Shown: positions 53,336 through 62,367, numbered from the stretch's first letter. The stretch: DNA of 64,000 bases from Paraburkholderia dioscoreae (GCF_902459535.1 NZ_LR699553.1:1178001-1242000); one strand, 5' to 3'. Translations and numbers: made by a program. Notes: generated from the letters alone by a model not told the origin.

Positions 53336-54289
53336 TTAGCGCAGCGCGTCGATCAGCTTTTCCAGCTTGATTGCGTCCGCTGCGAAGGCGCGGATACCTT
53401 CGGCGAGCTTTTCGGTTGCCATCGCTTCGTCGTTGACGAGGAAACGGAACGACGACTCGTCGACCGGCACACGCTCGATATCCGATTCTTTGGCGATATC
53501 CGGCGACAGCTTGCGCTCCACCTTCTCGGTGCTGTCATGCAGCTTTTGCAGCAGATCCGGGCTGATGGTCAGCAGATCGCAGCCGGCCAGTTCCAGAATC
53601 TGGCCCGGCGTGCGGAAGCTCGCGCCCATCACCTCGGTTTTGTAGCCGAACTTCTTGTAGTACGCGTAGATGCGGCGCACGGATTTGACGCCCGGATCGT
53701 TGGCGCCGCCGTCTTTCGCTTCGTCCCACGCGCTGCCGGCGTTTTTCTTGTACCAGTCGTAAATCCGGCCGACGAACGGCGAGATCAACTGCGCACCCGC
53801 TTCGGCGCAGGCGGCGGCCTGGGCGAGCGAGAACAGCAGCGTCATGTTGCAGTGAATGCCTTCCTTCTGCAGCACTTCCGCCGCGCGAATGCCTTCCCAC
53901 GTGGAGGCGAGCTTGATCAGCACGCGCTCCCGGCCGATGCCGTGTTCTTTGTACAGCGCGATCAGTTCGCGGCCCTTGGCGATCGAGCCTTCTGTGTCGA
54001 ACGACAGGCGCGCATCGACTTCGGTCGAGACACGGCCTGGAATGATCTTGAGAATTTCGGTGCCGAATGCGATCAGCAACTGGTCGATGATTGCGCCGAC
54101 CGGCTTCGACGCGTGCGCCTTGACGGTCTTTTCCAGCAACGGCTTGTAGTCGTCTTTCTGCACCGCTTTAAGGATCAGCGACGGATTGGTGGTGGCGTCT
54201 TGCGGCTTGTACTGGGCCAGCTGCTGGAAGTCGCCGGTATCGGCCACGACAGTGGTGTATTGCTTGAGTTGGTCGAGTGCGGTTGTCAT
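53336..54289 (-). CDS. tal: Transaldolase
   Basis: 317 aa, same size as E. coli TalB. Class I (Schiff-base) TIM-barrel aldolase moving a dihydroxyacetone unit between sedoheptulose-7-phosphate and glyceraldehyde-3-phosphate in the non-oxidative pentose phosphate pathway. N-terminal DATTNPSLIL, catalytic lysine K126 in ERVLIKLASTWEGI, proton-relay glutamate in TTNPS/GRVSTEVDARLSFD region, and the phosphate-binding KRI-type segment near ASFRTPGQILELAGCDLLTISP. Start ATG well supported by homology. It reads alone on the minus strand. Confidence 0.95.
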   Translation of the reverse strand: MTTALDQLKQYTTVVADTGDFQQLAQYKPQDATTNPSLILKAVQKDDYKPLLEKTVKAHASKPVGAIIDQLLIAFGTEILKIIPGRVSTEVDARLSFDTEGSIAKGRELIALYKEHGIGRERVLIKLASTWEGIRAAEVLQKEGIHCNMTLLFSLAQAAACAEAGAQLISPFVGRIYDWYKKNAGSAWDEAKDGGANDPGVKSVRRIYAYYKKFGYKTEVMGASFRTPGQILELAGCDLLTISPDLLQKLHDSTEKVERKLSPDIAKESDIERVPVDESSFRFLVNDEAMATEKLAEGIRAFAADAIKLEKLIDALR

Positions 54290-54576
54290 GTTCGGGCCTT
54301 CAGGGCGCGCGTGCGCCGTGGTTCAGGAGAAATGAGATTGCCGCCGGCCTGCAAGGCAAACCAGGCCCGGCGGCCGCGGGTCACGCTGCAGCACTGCCCG
54401 CCATGTTGCCGGGAAACGCTGCCGAATGCTTCTATTCTATGGCGATCGCCTGATGCAGTGTTGACACTTGCCCGTGGCGATCCGTTCACACGGATTTCGA
54501 GCGGCAATTTTTCCGCCGACGATATCCGGGCATCGGCAGACATTGCCGGAACTTACAGCCGCAGCGCCGCGGTCCT

Positions 54577-55797
54577 TCAGGCGCGCCGCGCGGTCAAGAC
54601 CACTTGCGTCAGCACGCCCGCCACCAGCCCCCAGAATGCCGAGCCGATGGAGAGCAGCGTCAGCCCTGAAGCGGTCACCATGAACGTGACCAGCGCCGCC
54701 TCGCGCTGCTTCACGTCCTGCATGGCGTTGGTGAGGCCGCCCATGATCGAGCCGAACAGCGCCAGCGCCGCGACGGAAACCACCAGCGCCTGGGGCAAGG
54801 CCGCGAACAGCGCGGCGATGGTCGCGCCGAAAATGCCGGCGATCAGATAGAAGATGCCGCACCAGACTGCGGCGGTATAACGCTTGTCGCGGTTTTCGTG
54901 CGCTTCGGGACCGGTGCAGATCGCCGCGGTGATCGCCGCAAGATTGATGCCGTGCGAGCCGAACGGCGCGAGCAGCAGCGAAGCGATGCCGGTGGTCGAA
55001 ATCAGCGGCGCGGAGGGCGTGGTGTAGCCGTCCGCGCGCAGCACGGCCATACCCGGCACGTTCTGCGAGGCCATCGCGACGACAAAGAGCGGAATCCCGA
55101 TGCTGACGCTGGCCGCCACCGAAAACGCCGGCATCGTGAATACCGGATGCGCTAGCGCGACGTGAAAGTGGCTGAAGTCGAGCAGCCCGAGCGCGCCGGC
55201 GGCGGCCGTGCCGACGATCAGCGTCGTCACGATCGCATAGCGCGGCGCGAGCCGTTTGACGATCAGATAGGTGAAGAACATGGTCAGCACGAGCGCGGTC
55301 TGGAACTGCGCGGCGCGGAAAATCTCGATGCCGATCTCGAACAGGATGCCCGCCAGCAAGGCCGAGGCGATGCCGGCCGGAATCCTCTTCATCAGCGCAT
55401 CGAACCAGCCGGTCAGGCCGACCACGGTGAGCAGCAGCGCGCAGACGATAAACGCGCCGATCGCCACCGCATACGGCACCTGCGGCAGCGAGGCCACCAG
55501 CAGCGCCGCGCCGGGCGTAGACCATGCGATCACGATCGGCGCGCGGAATCGCAGCGAGAGGCCGATCGTGCACACGGCCATGCCGATCGAGAGCGCCCAG
55601 ATCCACGACGAAATCTGCGCATCGGTCAGATGCGCGGCCTGGCCCGCCTGGAACATCAGCACGAGCGAACTGGTGTAGCCGGTCATCATCGCGACGAAAC
55701 CGGCGACGATGGCGGACAGCGAAGTGTCGGCGAAGGGATTCAGGCGTCCGGGCGGCGTTGCGGCAGGGGACAATTCGGGCGATGACGACGGACTCAT
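54577..55797 (-). CDS. benE: Benzoate/proton symporter family protein (BenE-like)
   Basis: 406 aa, about 12 membrane helices. BenE family features: N-terminal LSAIVAGFVAMMTGYTSSLVLMFQAGQAAHL, the APIVIAWSTPGAALLV helix and the second-half TTGIASLLLAPFGSHGINLAAITAAICTGPEAH with acidic CTGPEAHEN motif. The family imports benzoate with protons in Acinetobacter; more distant members have unknown substrates, and no benABCD catabolic genes are in this window, so the symbol denotes family likeness. Ends in a short basic tail. Followed downstream (lower coordinates) by a gap then tal. Confidence 0.88.
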   Translation of the reverse strand: MSPSSSPELSPAATPPGRLNPFADTSLSAIVAGFVAMMTGYTSSLVLMFQAGQAAHLTDAQISSWIWALSIGMAVCTIGLSLRFRAPIVIAWSTPGAALLVASLPQVPYAVAIGAFIVCALLLTVVGLTGWFDALMKRIPAGIASALLAGILFEIGIEIFRAAQFQTALVLTMFFTYLIVKRLAPRYAIVTTLIVGTAAAGALGLLDFSHFHVALAHPVFTMPAFSVAASVSIGIPLFVVAMASQNVPGMAVLRADGYTTPSAPLISTTGIASLLLAPFGSHGINLAAITAAICTGPEAHENRDKRYTAAVWCGIFYLIAGIFGATIAALFAALPQALVVSVAALALFGSIMGGLTNAMQDVKQREAALVTFMVTASGLTLLSIGSAFWGLVAGVLTQVVLTARRA

Positions 55798-55843
55798 GCA
55801 GAAGCTTTCTTATGGTTGAAGGTAAAGCGTGAACGTGATCGGA

Positions 55844-57019
55844 CTATTTGCTCAGCATGCGCATGGCGGTTTCGAGGCCGGCGAGCGTGAGCGGATACAT
55901 GCGGTGACCGAGCACTTCGCGGATCGCGCTGACCGACTGCCGGTACGCCCACAAGCCTTCCGGCTCGGGATTGAGCCACGCGTGATGCGGGAAATGATCG
56001 GCGAGGCGGCGCAGCCATACCGCGCCGGCTTCGGCGTTGTTGTACTCCACCGAGCCGCCCGGCTGCAGCACTTCATACGGGCTCATGGTCGCGTCGCCGA
56101 CGAAGATCAGCTTGTAGTCGGGCGTGAATTTGTGCAGCACGTCCCACGTCGGCATGCGCTCGGCGTGACGGCGGCGATTGTTCTTCCACAGGAAGTCGTA
56201 CACGCAGTTGTGGAAGTAGTAGAACTCGAGATGCTTGAACTCGGCTTTCGCGGCGGAGAACAGCTCTTCGGTGCGCTTGATGTGGTCGTCCATCGAGCCG
56301 CCCACGTCGAGCAGCATCAGCACTTTCACCTTGTTGTGCCGCTCGGGCACCATCTTCAGGTCGAGCCAGCCGGCATTCGCGGCGGTGCTGCGGATCGTGT
56401 CGGGCAGGTCGAGCTCTTCGGCGGCGCCTTCGCGGGCGAAACGGCGCAAGCGGCGCAGCGCGACCTTGATGTTGCGCGTGCCGATTTCCACCTGGTCGTC
56501 GTAATCGCGATAGGCGCGGGCGTCCCAGACCTTCACCGCCGTGCGGTTGCCCGCCGCGTCGCCGCCGATGCGCACGCCTTCGGGGTTATAGCCGCCATTG
56601 CCGAACGGCGACGTGCCGCCCGTGCCGATCCATTTGTTGCCGCCTTCGTGGCGCTCTTTCTGTTCGTCGAACAGTTCCTTCAGGCGCTCCATGAGCTTGT
56701 CGAGGCCGCCCATTGCTTCGATCTGCGCTTTTTCTTCCGGCGAGAGATCGCGTTGCAGCTTCTTCTTCAGCCAGTCGAGCGGGACGTCGAAAGCGAGCTC
56801 CGAGGCTTGCGCGACGCCGTTGAAATACGCGCCGAACGCCTGGTCGAACTTGTCGAAATATTGCTCATCCTTGACCAGCGTCATGCGCGCGAGATAGTAA
56901 AACTCGTCGAGCGACGGCGCGATCACGTTGGCTTTGAGCGCATCGAGCAGCGTCAGGTATTCCTTCACCGACACCGGCAGCTTGGCGGCGCGCAGCGAGT
57001 AGAAGAAGTCGATCAGCAT
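55844..57019 (-). CDS. VWA domain protein, CoxE-like
   Basis: 391 aa. Starts MLIDFFYSLRAAKLPVSVKEYLTLLDALK, the CoxE N-terminal signature. A linker with KRDLSPEEKAQIEAMGGLDKLMERLKELFDEQKERHEGG and a glycine-rich GTGGTSPFGNGGYNPEG stretch follows. The von Willebrand A domain begins about 215 with MIDAS-type DVGGSMDDH and later VGDATMSPYEVL. Works with the MoxR-type AAA+ protein encoded immediately upstream (120 bases); such pairs load metals or remodel protein complexes, e.g. carbon-monoxide dehydrogenase maturation, but no target enzyme is adjacent here. Confidence 0.9.
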   Translation of the reverse strand: MLIDFFYSLRAAKLPVSVKEYLTLLDALKANVIAPSLDEFYYLARMTLVKDEQYFDKFDQAFGAYFNGVAQASELAFDVPLDWLKKKLQRDLSPEEKAQIEAMGGLDKLMERLKELFDEQKERHEGGNKWIGTGGTSPFGNGGYNPEGVRIGGDAAGNRTAVKVWDARAYRDYDDQVEIGTRNIKVALRRLRRFAREGAAEELDLPDTIRSTAANAGWLDLKMVPERHNKVKVLMLLDVGGSMDDHIKRTEELFSAAKAEFKHLEFYYFHNCVYDFLWKNNRRRHAERMPTWDVLHKFTPDYKLIFVGDATMSPYEVLQPGGSVEYNNAEAGAVWLRRLADHFPHHAWLNPEPEGLWAYRQSVSAIREVLGHRMYPLTLAGLETAMRMLSK

Positions 57020-57139
57020 GCTGGGTCCTGTGCGGCGGCGGGTGGTCGGTGTGGCGCGCTGTTCGATGGCGGCCTCGCGGCGGCGACCCGGCGCTCAGTC
57101 AATGATCGGTCGACGCCCGGTCAACCGATCAACCATCAA

Positions 57140-57982
57140 TCAACGGTTATTGCGGTTCATGAAGATCAGCCGCTCGAACAGGCTCACGTCCTGCTCGTTC
57201 TTCAGCAGCGCGCCGTGCAGCGGCGGAATGATCTGCTTCTGGTCGGACGAGCGCAGCGCTTCGGGCGGAATGTCTTCGGCAAGCAGCAGCTTGAGCCAGT
57301 CGAGCAGTTCCGAGGTGGACGGCTTCTTCTTCAATCCGGCGACGTTGCGCAGTTCGAAAAAGCTCTGCATGGCGGCCGCGAGCAGTTCCTTCTTGATGCC
57401 GGGATAATGCACCTCGACGATCTGCTGCATGGTGACCGGATCGGGGAACTTGATGTAGTGAAAGAAGCAGCGGCGCAAAAACGCGTCGGGCAGTTCCTTC
57501 TCGTTGTTCGACGTGATGATCACGAGCGGGCGCTGTTTCGCGCGGATCAGCTCGTGCGTCTCGTACACGTAGAACTCCATGCGGTCGAGTTCGCGCAGCA
57601 GGTCGTTCGGGAATTCGATATCGGCCTTGTCGATCTCGTCGATCAGCAGCACGGTTTGCTCCTCCGACTCGAACGACTGCCACAGCACACCCTTGACGAT
57701 GTAGTTGCGGATGTCCTTGACGCGCTCGTCGCCGAGTTGCGAATCGCGCAGGCGCGACACCGCGTCGTACTCGTAAAGACCCTGCTGCGCCTTGGTGGTG
57801 GACTTGATGTGCCACTGCAGGAGCGGCATGCCGAGCGCGGCGGCGACCTCTTCGGCGAGCATGGTTTTGCCCGTGCCGGGTTCGCCCTTGATCAGCAACG
57901 GGCGCTTGAGCGTCATCGCGGCGTTGACCGCGAGCTTGAGGTCGTCGGTGGCGACGTACTGCGATGAGCCTTCGAAACGCAT
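57140..57982 (-). CDS. MoxR-family AAA+ ATPase
   Basis: 280 aa. AAA+ core with Walker A GEPGTGKT (33-40), pore-type MPLLQWHIKSTTKAQQGLYEYD, Walker B VLLIDEIDKAD, sensor 1 VIITSNNEKELPDAFLRRC (NNEK) and arginine finger region FLRRCFFHY. The C-terminal lid follows. Cytoplasmic hexameric remodelling ATPase acting with the VWA (CoxE-like) protein encoded directly downstream, probably one operon. Start ATG at the conserved MRFEGSSQYVATDDLK. Divergent from the cytochrome c genes. Confidence 0.93.
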   Translation of the reverse strand: MRFEGSSQYVATDDLKLAVNAAMTLKRPLLIKGEPGTGKTMLAEEVAAALGMPLLQWHIKSTTKAQQGLYEYDAVSRLRDSQLGDERVKDIRNYIVKGVLWQSFESEEQTVLLIDEIDKADIEFPNDLLRELDRMEFYVYETHELIRAKQRPLVIITSNNEKELPDAFLRRCFFHYIKFPDPVTMQQIVEVHYPGIKKELLAAAMQSFFELRNVAGLKKKPSTSELLDWLKLLLAEDIPPEALRSSDQKQIIPPLHGALLKNEQDVSLFERLIFMNRNNR

Positions 57983-58442
57983 GGCGAGATGCTCTTTTTC
58001 GGGGAAAAAACCCAGTATAAGTCAGAAGACCTGTTGGCCTGAAACCGGCTCGCGTAAGGTGTCACCCGCGCCGTTGCAGGGCGCGGCAGGCGCGTACACG
58101 GCGCTGGCGGGCGGCCCGGATGCTCGGCCGGCGGACCCGGCGGGCGGTCACGCCGGGTGATCAGGCTGTCGCAGCGTTGAATGCGGTGTTGAACCGCCGC
58201 GCCGGACCGGCACGCGACGGCAGCCGCCCCGCCTTGCGGAGCAGGCGCGGCGGAGCAAAACGGCGCTAGGCGTGGTTTTGCGACGGGCGGATGGGCCGCC
58301 GGCCCCGCGCGGTGGACGTTTGGCGCGGCGTCGCGGTACAATTAGCCCGATTTTTTTGGCCTGCGTGGCTACCCTATAAGAATAACGGCGCGGGCCGTTG
58401 CCTTTTTGGTCGCCCGTTTCCCCTCAAGCCAGGTTACATGCT
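57983..58442. other. Divergent intergenic region, no gene seen
   Basis: 460 bases between moxR and the cytochrome genes. Near its right end CCTATAAGAATAACGG (about 58372) provides a TATAAG -10-like box for the cytochrome genes. The rest is very G+C-rich with small inverted repeats; no protein frame supported. Confidence 0.4.
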
Positions 58443-58811
58443 ATGAATAAATTCGTTGGCAAACACGTCGTGATCGCAGCGCTGTCGGTGCTCGCGGGCT
58501 ATGCGGCCAGTGCGCAGGCAGCGGATGTCGTCGGCAACGCTAAGGCGGGCCAGGGCAAGGTCGCGATGTGTATCGGCTGCCACGGCATTCCTGAATACCG
58601 CACGGCTTACCCTGAGGTCTACCGCGTGCCGATGCTCGGCGGCCAGAACCAGGCGTACCTCGAAAACGCCCTGCACGGCTACAAGAAGGGCGACCGTCAT
58701 TTCGAAACAATGCGCGCCATCACCGCGTCGCTGTCGGATCAGGATATCGCCGACATCGCCGCCTACTACGCCGCACAAAATTCCTCTTCGAAAAGCAATC
58801 CCGACAAGTGA
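58443..58811 (+). CDS. Periplasmic mono-haem cytochrome c (first of tandem pair)
   Basis: 122 aa. Signal peptide with cleavage near ASAQAADV (~27). Haem-binding CIGCH at C43-C46-H47, axial methionine candidate in RHFETMRAITA, and the DIADIAAYYAAQ C-terminal helix of class I cytochromes c. Resembles one half of di-haem cytochrome c4. Exported, probably carrying electrons to a terminal oxidase. The frame extends upstream to 58398 without a signal-like start, so this ATG is preferred. 58 bases from the second cytochrome gene, same strand. Confidence 0.9.
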   Translation: MNKFVGKHVVIAALSVLAGYAASAQAADVVGNAKAGQGKVAMCIGCHGIPEYRTAYPEVYRVPMLGGQNQAYLENALHGYKKGDRHFETMRAITASLSDQDIADIAAYYAAQNSSSKSNPDK

Positions 58812-58869
58812 TCGGCTGCGGTCATCCATCCAGTCACTCGGCTATTAAATTCGCGGGATAGGAGAATTC

Positions 58870-59253
58870 ATGAATAAGCCCCAACAGGCACTCCACACGG
58901 TGTTCAAGGCTGCATGCGCGTCGGCGGCAATGATCGGTCTGATTGCAGCGAACCTCGCGCACGCCGCAGACGCCGGCAACGGCAAGGTGCTGGCGGACAG
59001 CCACAACTGCGCGGCTTGCCACGGCGTGAACCTGAACAAGCCGGTGAGCCCGGAGTATCCGAAGCTTGCCGGTCAGCATTCCGATTACGTCTACTGGTCG
59101 TTGCGTCAATACCAGATGGGCAACGGCAACCCGCACTTCGGTCGCAACAACGCGATCATGCAGGCGCAGGTGCAAAGCCTGTCGCAAAGCGACATGAAAG
59201 ACATCGCCGCTTATGTCGAATCGCTGAACGGCGATCTGGTGCAGAAGAAGTAA
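58870..59253 (+). CDS. Periplasmic mono-haem cytochrome c (second of tandem pair)
   Basis: 127 aa. Signal peptide to about AANLAHAAD (residue 33). Haem motif CAACH at C47-C50-H51, axial methionine candidate in NNAIMQAQVQ, and DMKDIAAYVESLNG at the end. The segment YPKLAGQHSDYVYWSLRQYQ is typical of cytochrome c4/c5 halves. Together with the preceding gene it looks like a two-gene counterpart of di-haem cytochrome c4. AGGAGAATTC gives the ribosome site. Closed by the terminator at 59291. Confidence 0.9.
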   Translation: MNKPQQALHTVFKAACASAAMIGLIAANLAHAADAGNGKVLADSHNCAACHGVNLNKPVSPEYPKLAGQHSDYVYWSLRQYQMGNGNPHFGRNNAIMQAQVQSLSQSDMKDIAAYVESLNGDLVQKK

Positions 59254-59290
59254 GCGAGTCGCTCGGTTCTCGTGCTGCTTTCGGATTGAA

Positions 59291-59324
59291 CAACACCCCG
59301 CTTCGGCGGGGTGTTGTGCTTTTG
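59291..59324 (+). terminator. Terminator of the cytochrome c pair
   Basis: Perfect 11-bp stem CAACACCCCGC / GCGGGGTGTTG closed by a TTCG tetraloop; a four-T run follows after GTGC. Convergent position suggests dual use for the DUF1841 gene on the other strand. Confidence 0.7.
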
Positions 59325-59352
59325 GGGTGGTGCTTTTGGGGTGGTGCTTTTG
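59316..59352. repeat. Short tandem repeat, 14-bp unit, 2.6 copies
   Basis: GTGCTTTTGGGGTG repeated from 59316 (two full units and GTGCTTTTG), directly behind the cytochrome terminator hairpin. Each unit supplies a four-T run. Confidence 0.8.
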
Positions 59353-59381
59353 CGATGTGATTCGCCGGTTCGGTGCCGGTT

Positions 59382-59816
59382 TCAGTCACGTGTGGCGCGC
59401 CGTTCGATGCGCTGCAGATACGCGTCCGTGTCCGGCGGCGTGCCGGTGCGCTGCGCTTCCCAGATGGTTTCGCCCAGGCAATCCATGATGGCGTGCTGCG
59501 CCTCGTGGGTCGAGCCGAGGCGTGCGGCGAGCCGTTCATGTGCCGCGCGAATGCCGGGCGGCTGGTCGATCGACAACTGTTCGGTAATGGCCAGATGCAT
59601 GGACAGATGCAGGAACGGGTTGGTCTGGCCGCGTTCGGGCGAGTAGTCCTGCGCCTGCGCTGCTTCGCCATCGGTCAGGTCGGCGTGGTATTCGGGATGC
59701 TCGACGATCCAGTCGGCGGCGATTGCCTCCAGCGGCGTGAGAATTTCGCCTTGACGCTGCTTGCGCCAGGTGTCGATGAAGAAGAGACGGACTTCGTCGC
59801 GGCTGGGATTGAACAT
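59382..59816 (-). CDS. DUF1841 family protein
   Basis: 144 aa. Matches DUF1841: MFNPSRDEVRLFFIDTWRKQRQGEILTPLEAIAADWIVEHPEYHADL, then NPFLHLSMHLAITEQLSIDQPPGIRAAHERLAARLGSTHEAQHAIMDCLGETIWEAQRTGTPPD. Soluble and helical; histidines in LHLSMHLAI could bind metal, but the family has no known function. It is typical of beta/gammaproteobacteria. Converges with the cytochrome genes; upstream neighbours are nth and rsxB on the same strand. Confidence 0.92.
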   Translation of the reverse strand: MFNPSRDEVRLFFIDTWRKQRQGEILTPLEAIAADWIVEHPEYHADLTDGEAAQAQDYSPERGQTNPFLHLSMHLAITEQLSIDQPPGIRAAHERLAARLGSTHEAQHAIMDCLGETIWEAQRTGTPPDTDAYLQRIERRATRD

Positions 59817-59962
59817 CGTGGGACCGGTGCGTTGAGTGGGGGCGTGCGGCGTAAGCCTGTAAAGCGTCAGCCCGTGAAGTGGGCGAGGCAGGCCGCCATT
59901 TTACGCCGGGGTGGCGCGGGCTGCTGGCGGCGTGGCGGCATTGATTGACGCACCGGTCTCGC

Positions 59963-60607
59963 TTACAGATCCGGCGCTGGCGTTTTCGGCCGGAACTCGC
60001 ACAGCGGCTCGATCACGCAATGCCAGCATTCGGGCCGGCGCGCCTTGCACACATAACGGCCGTGCAGGATCAGCCAGTGGTGCGCATCCTGCTTGAACTC
60101 GGCGGGGGTGAATTTCTCCAGTGCCGCTTCGACCGCGCGAACGTCTTTACCGGGCGCGAGACCGGTTCGATTCGCAACCCGAAAGATGTGCGTGTCGACC
60201 GCGATAGTCGGATGACCGAACGCCGTATTCAAAATCACATTGGCCGTTTTGCGGCCGACGCCGGGCAGACTTTCGAGCGCTTCGCGATCCTCGGGCACTT
60301 CGCCACCGTACTGGTCGAGCAGAATGCGGCAGGTCGCAATGACGTTCTTCGCCTTGGTGCGATAAAGGCCGATCGTCTTGATGTAGCCGGCCACGCCTTC
60401 TTCGCCGAGATCGAAAACCTTCTGCGGCGTGTTCGCAACCGGGAACATCTTGCGCATGGCTTTGTTGACCGACACGTCGGTGGCCTGCGCGGAGAGCAGC
60501 ACGGCGATCAGCAGTTCGAACGGAGTGGTGTACTCGAGCTCGGTGGTTGGATGCGGATTGAGACTCTTGAGCGTCTCGTAGATGGCGCGGCGTTTGTTCG
60601 CGTTCAT
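59963..60607 (-). CDS. nth: Endonuclease III (DNA glycosylase/AP lyase)
   Basis: 214 aa, nearly the length of E. coli Nth (211). Helix-hairpin-helix with catalytic lysine K120 (LPGVGRKTANV) and aspartate D138 (AVDTHIFRVANR), exactly as numbered in E. coli, and the [4Fe-4S] cysteines C187, C194, C197, C203. Removes oxidised pyrimidines and nicks the abasic site. The ATG at 60607 is kept because it reproduces this numbering. rsxB lies 19 bases upstream on the same strand; in E. coli nth also ends the rsx operon. Confidence 0.97.
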   Translation of the reverse strand: MNANKRRAIYETLKSLNPHPTTELEYTTPFELLIAVLLSAQATDVSVNKAMRKMFPVANTPQKVFDLGEEGVAGYIKTIGLYRTKAKNVIATCRILLDQYGGEVPEDREALESLPGVGRKTANVILNTAFGHPTIAVDTHIFRVANRTGLAPGKDVRAVEAALEKFTPAEFKQDAHHWLILHGRYVCKARRPECWHCVIEPLCEFRPKTPAPDL

Positions 60608-60626
60608 ACTCGGCGTGAAGGTGGGG

Positions 60627-61466
60627 TTAGCGCTTGTCGGACGGCGTGCCCGTGTCGTCCGCGGCAAGTCCGAGACGGCGGCGGCGTGCTTCGGCGGCGT
60701 CGATCTGGGCTTGCACGTCGGCGCTCACATGCTCGGTGTTCAGCGGGGCCTGGCCTTTGGCGGCCAGTTCTTCCTTCTTCTTGCGGGCGCGTTCGAGCGC
60801 GGCCTGGATGATCGCGCGTTTCTTTGCTTCGGCGTCCTCCACGGCGGGCGCGGCCGATGGCGCCGCGGCGCCGGCTTGCGTTGTTTCGGTAACCTGAGCA
60901 GCAGGACTGCTGCCTGCCCGCCGCGCCGCAACACGTGCCTCGGCGGCCTCGCGTTCGCGTGCGAGACGCGCTTCGCGCCGGTCATGGCGTTCGCGCGCGG
61001 CGTCGGCCTGGGGCTGGCTCCACGCGTCCCAGCCGGTCGCCTGGCCGGTGACGGGCGGCAACGCAATACAGTCGACCGGGCAGGGCGGCACGCACAGGTC
61101 GCAGCCGGTGCAGAGTTCGGCGATGACCGTATGCATCTGTTTCGGTGCGCCAACGATTGCATCGACGGGACAGGCCTGCATGCACAACGTGCAGCCGATG
61201 CAAACCTGTTCGTCGATAACCGCCAACGGACGCGGCCGTTCGACGCCGTTGGCGGAATTGAGCGGAATCACCGGCTTGCCGAGCAGGGCGGCGAGCCGGG
61301 CGATGCCTTCGGCGCCGCCCGGCGGGCATTGATTGTAGTTGGCCGCGCCGCTTGCAACGGCTTCGGCATAGGGGCGGCATGCGGGGTAGCCGCACTTGGT
61401 GCATTGCGTCTGGGGGAGCAGATCTTCGACGCGGTCTGCGAGTGTTTTGGTATCTGTCACGGTCAC
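60627..61466 (-). CDS. rsxB: Electron transport complex subunit RsxB/RnfB-like ferredoxin, standalone
   Basis: 279 aa. Fe-S domain with CTKCGYPACRPYAEAV near residue 22, then two [4Fe-4S] ferredoxin sites, CIGCTLCMQACPVD (~89) and CTGCDLCVPPCPVD (~119). The C-terminal ~130 residues are a charged, Ala/Arg/Glu-rich extension (REARLAREREAAEARVAARRAG...) absent from E. coli RsxB, whose N-terminal membrane helix is missing here, so the protein is soluble. No rsxA/C/D/G/E genes are in the window. Start at MTVTDTKTLADRVEDLLPQT. Probably an operon with nth. Electron partner unknown. Confidence 0.9.
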   Translation of the reverse strand: MTVTDTKTLADRVEDLLPQTQCTKCGYPACRPYAEAVASGAANYNQCPPGGAEGIARLAALLGKPVIPLNSANGVERPRPLAVIDEQVCIGCTLCMQACPVDAIVGAPKQMHTVIAELCTGCDLCVPPCPVDCIALPPVTGQATGWDAWSQPQADAARERHDRREARLAREREAAEARVAARRAGSSPAAQVTETTQAGAAAPSAAPAVEDAEAKKRAIIQAALERARKKKEELAAKGQAPLNTEHVSADVQAQIDAAEARRRRLGLAADDTGTPSDKR

Positions 61467-61690
61467 GACGTGGGGCTTTGGCTTGCGGCCGCACAGCTTG
61501 AACTAAATAGCACATTATCGCCGATTTCCCCAATTGCCATCCGCAATCCATGTGCCATAATCGAAGCGCTTTTTCGAAAGACCGCAGAAGGGTATTCCCC
61601 CAACCAGCCCGTTCAGTGCTGTCGGTGCAAGGCCCGAGGAGAGGCCGGCGGCACGATCCGGATAACGCGGCTCACGAAGACGATGCCACC

Positions 61691-62323
61691 ATGAATCAGC
61701 CGAAAATCAAAAGAGATCCTGAAGGCACCCGGCGCCGCATTCTGCTTGCGGCGGCCGAAGAGTTTGCAAATGGTGGGCTATTCGGCGCGCGCGTCGATCA
61801 GATCGCCCGCCGCGCGGAAACGAATGAGCGCATGCTCTATTACTACTTCGGTAGCAAGGAGCAGCTTTTTACCGCCGTACTCGAGCACGCGTTCAGCGCG
61901 CTCAATGAAGCGGAGCGCACGCTCGAACTCAATGGCATTGCCCCGGTCGAGGCGATTACGCGTCTCGCGCATTTTGTTTGGGATTACTACCGCGATCATC
62001 CAGAGTTACTGCGTCTCATCAACAATGAGAATCTGCATGAAGCACGCTACATGCAGAAATCCACGCGCATTCGCGAAATGATCTCGCCGATCGTTGCCAC
62101 GCTCGGCGGTATTCTTGAGCGAGGTCAACGCGCGGGGCTGTTTCGTACCAACGTCGATCCGCTGCGTTTCTATGTCACGCTGTCCGGCATGGGCTACTAC
62201 ATCGTGTCGAACCGCTTCACGCTCGAAGCCACACTCGGTCGCGATTTCAGCAGCGCGAGCGAGCGCAGCGAAGTGGTTCAGATGAACACGGAGTTGCTGC
62301 TCGCGTACCTGCTGCGGAAATAG
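61691..62323 (+). CDS. TetR family transcriptional regulator
   Basis: 210 aa. N-terminal DNA-binding domain RRRILLAAAEEFANGGLFGARVDQIARRAETNERMLYYYFGSKEQLF (16-62), the TetR helix-turn-helix with YYYFGSKE tail. The helical ligand/dimer domain (~75-210) includes HFVWDYYRDHPELLRLINNENLHEARYMQKS, a TetR_C-type segment. The start follows a weak site (CACGAAGACG). Effector and targets unknown; it converges with phaZ and is divergent from rsxB, with ~225 bases between starts. Confidence 0.9.
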   Translation: MNQPKIKRDPEGTRRRILLAAAEEFANGGLFGARVDQIARRAETNERMLYYYFGSKEQLFTAVLEHAFSALNEAERTLELNGIAPVEAITRLAHFVWDYYRDHPELLRLINNENLHEARYMQKSTRIREMISPIVATLGGILERGQRAGLFRTNVDPLRFYVTLSGMGYYIVSNRFTLEATLGRDFSSASERSEVVQMNTELLLAYLLRK

Positions 62324-62367
62324 GTCGCATCGCCCGTTGCACGTCGAGGCTTCGGGATCCTCATAAA

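Noticed and set aside
55829..57967. 712-codon plus-strand frame over the VWA and MoxR genes
   Set aside because: Spans two real minus-strand genes; composition is not protein-like.
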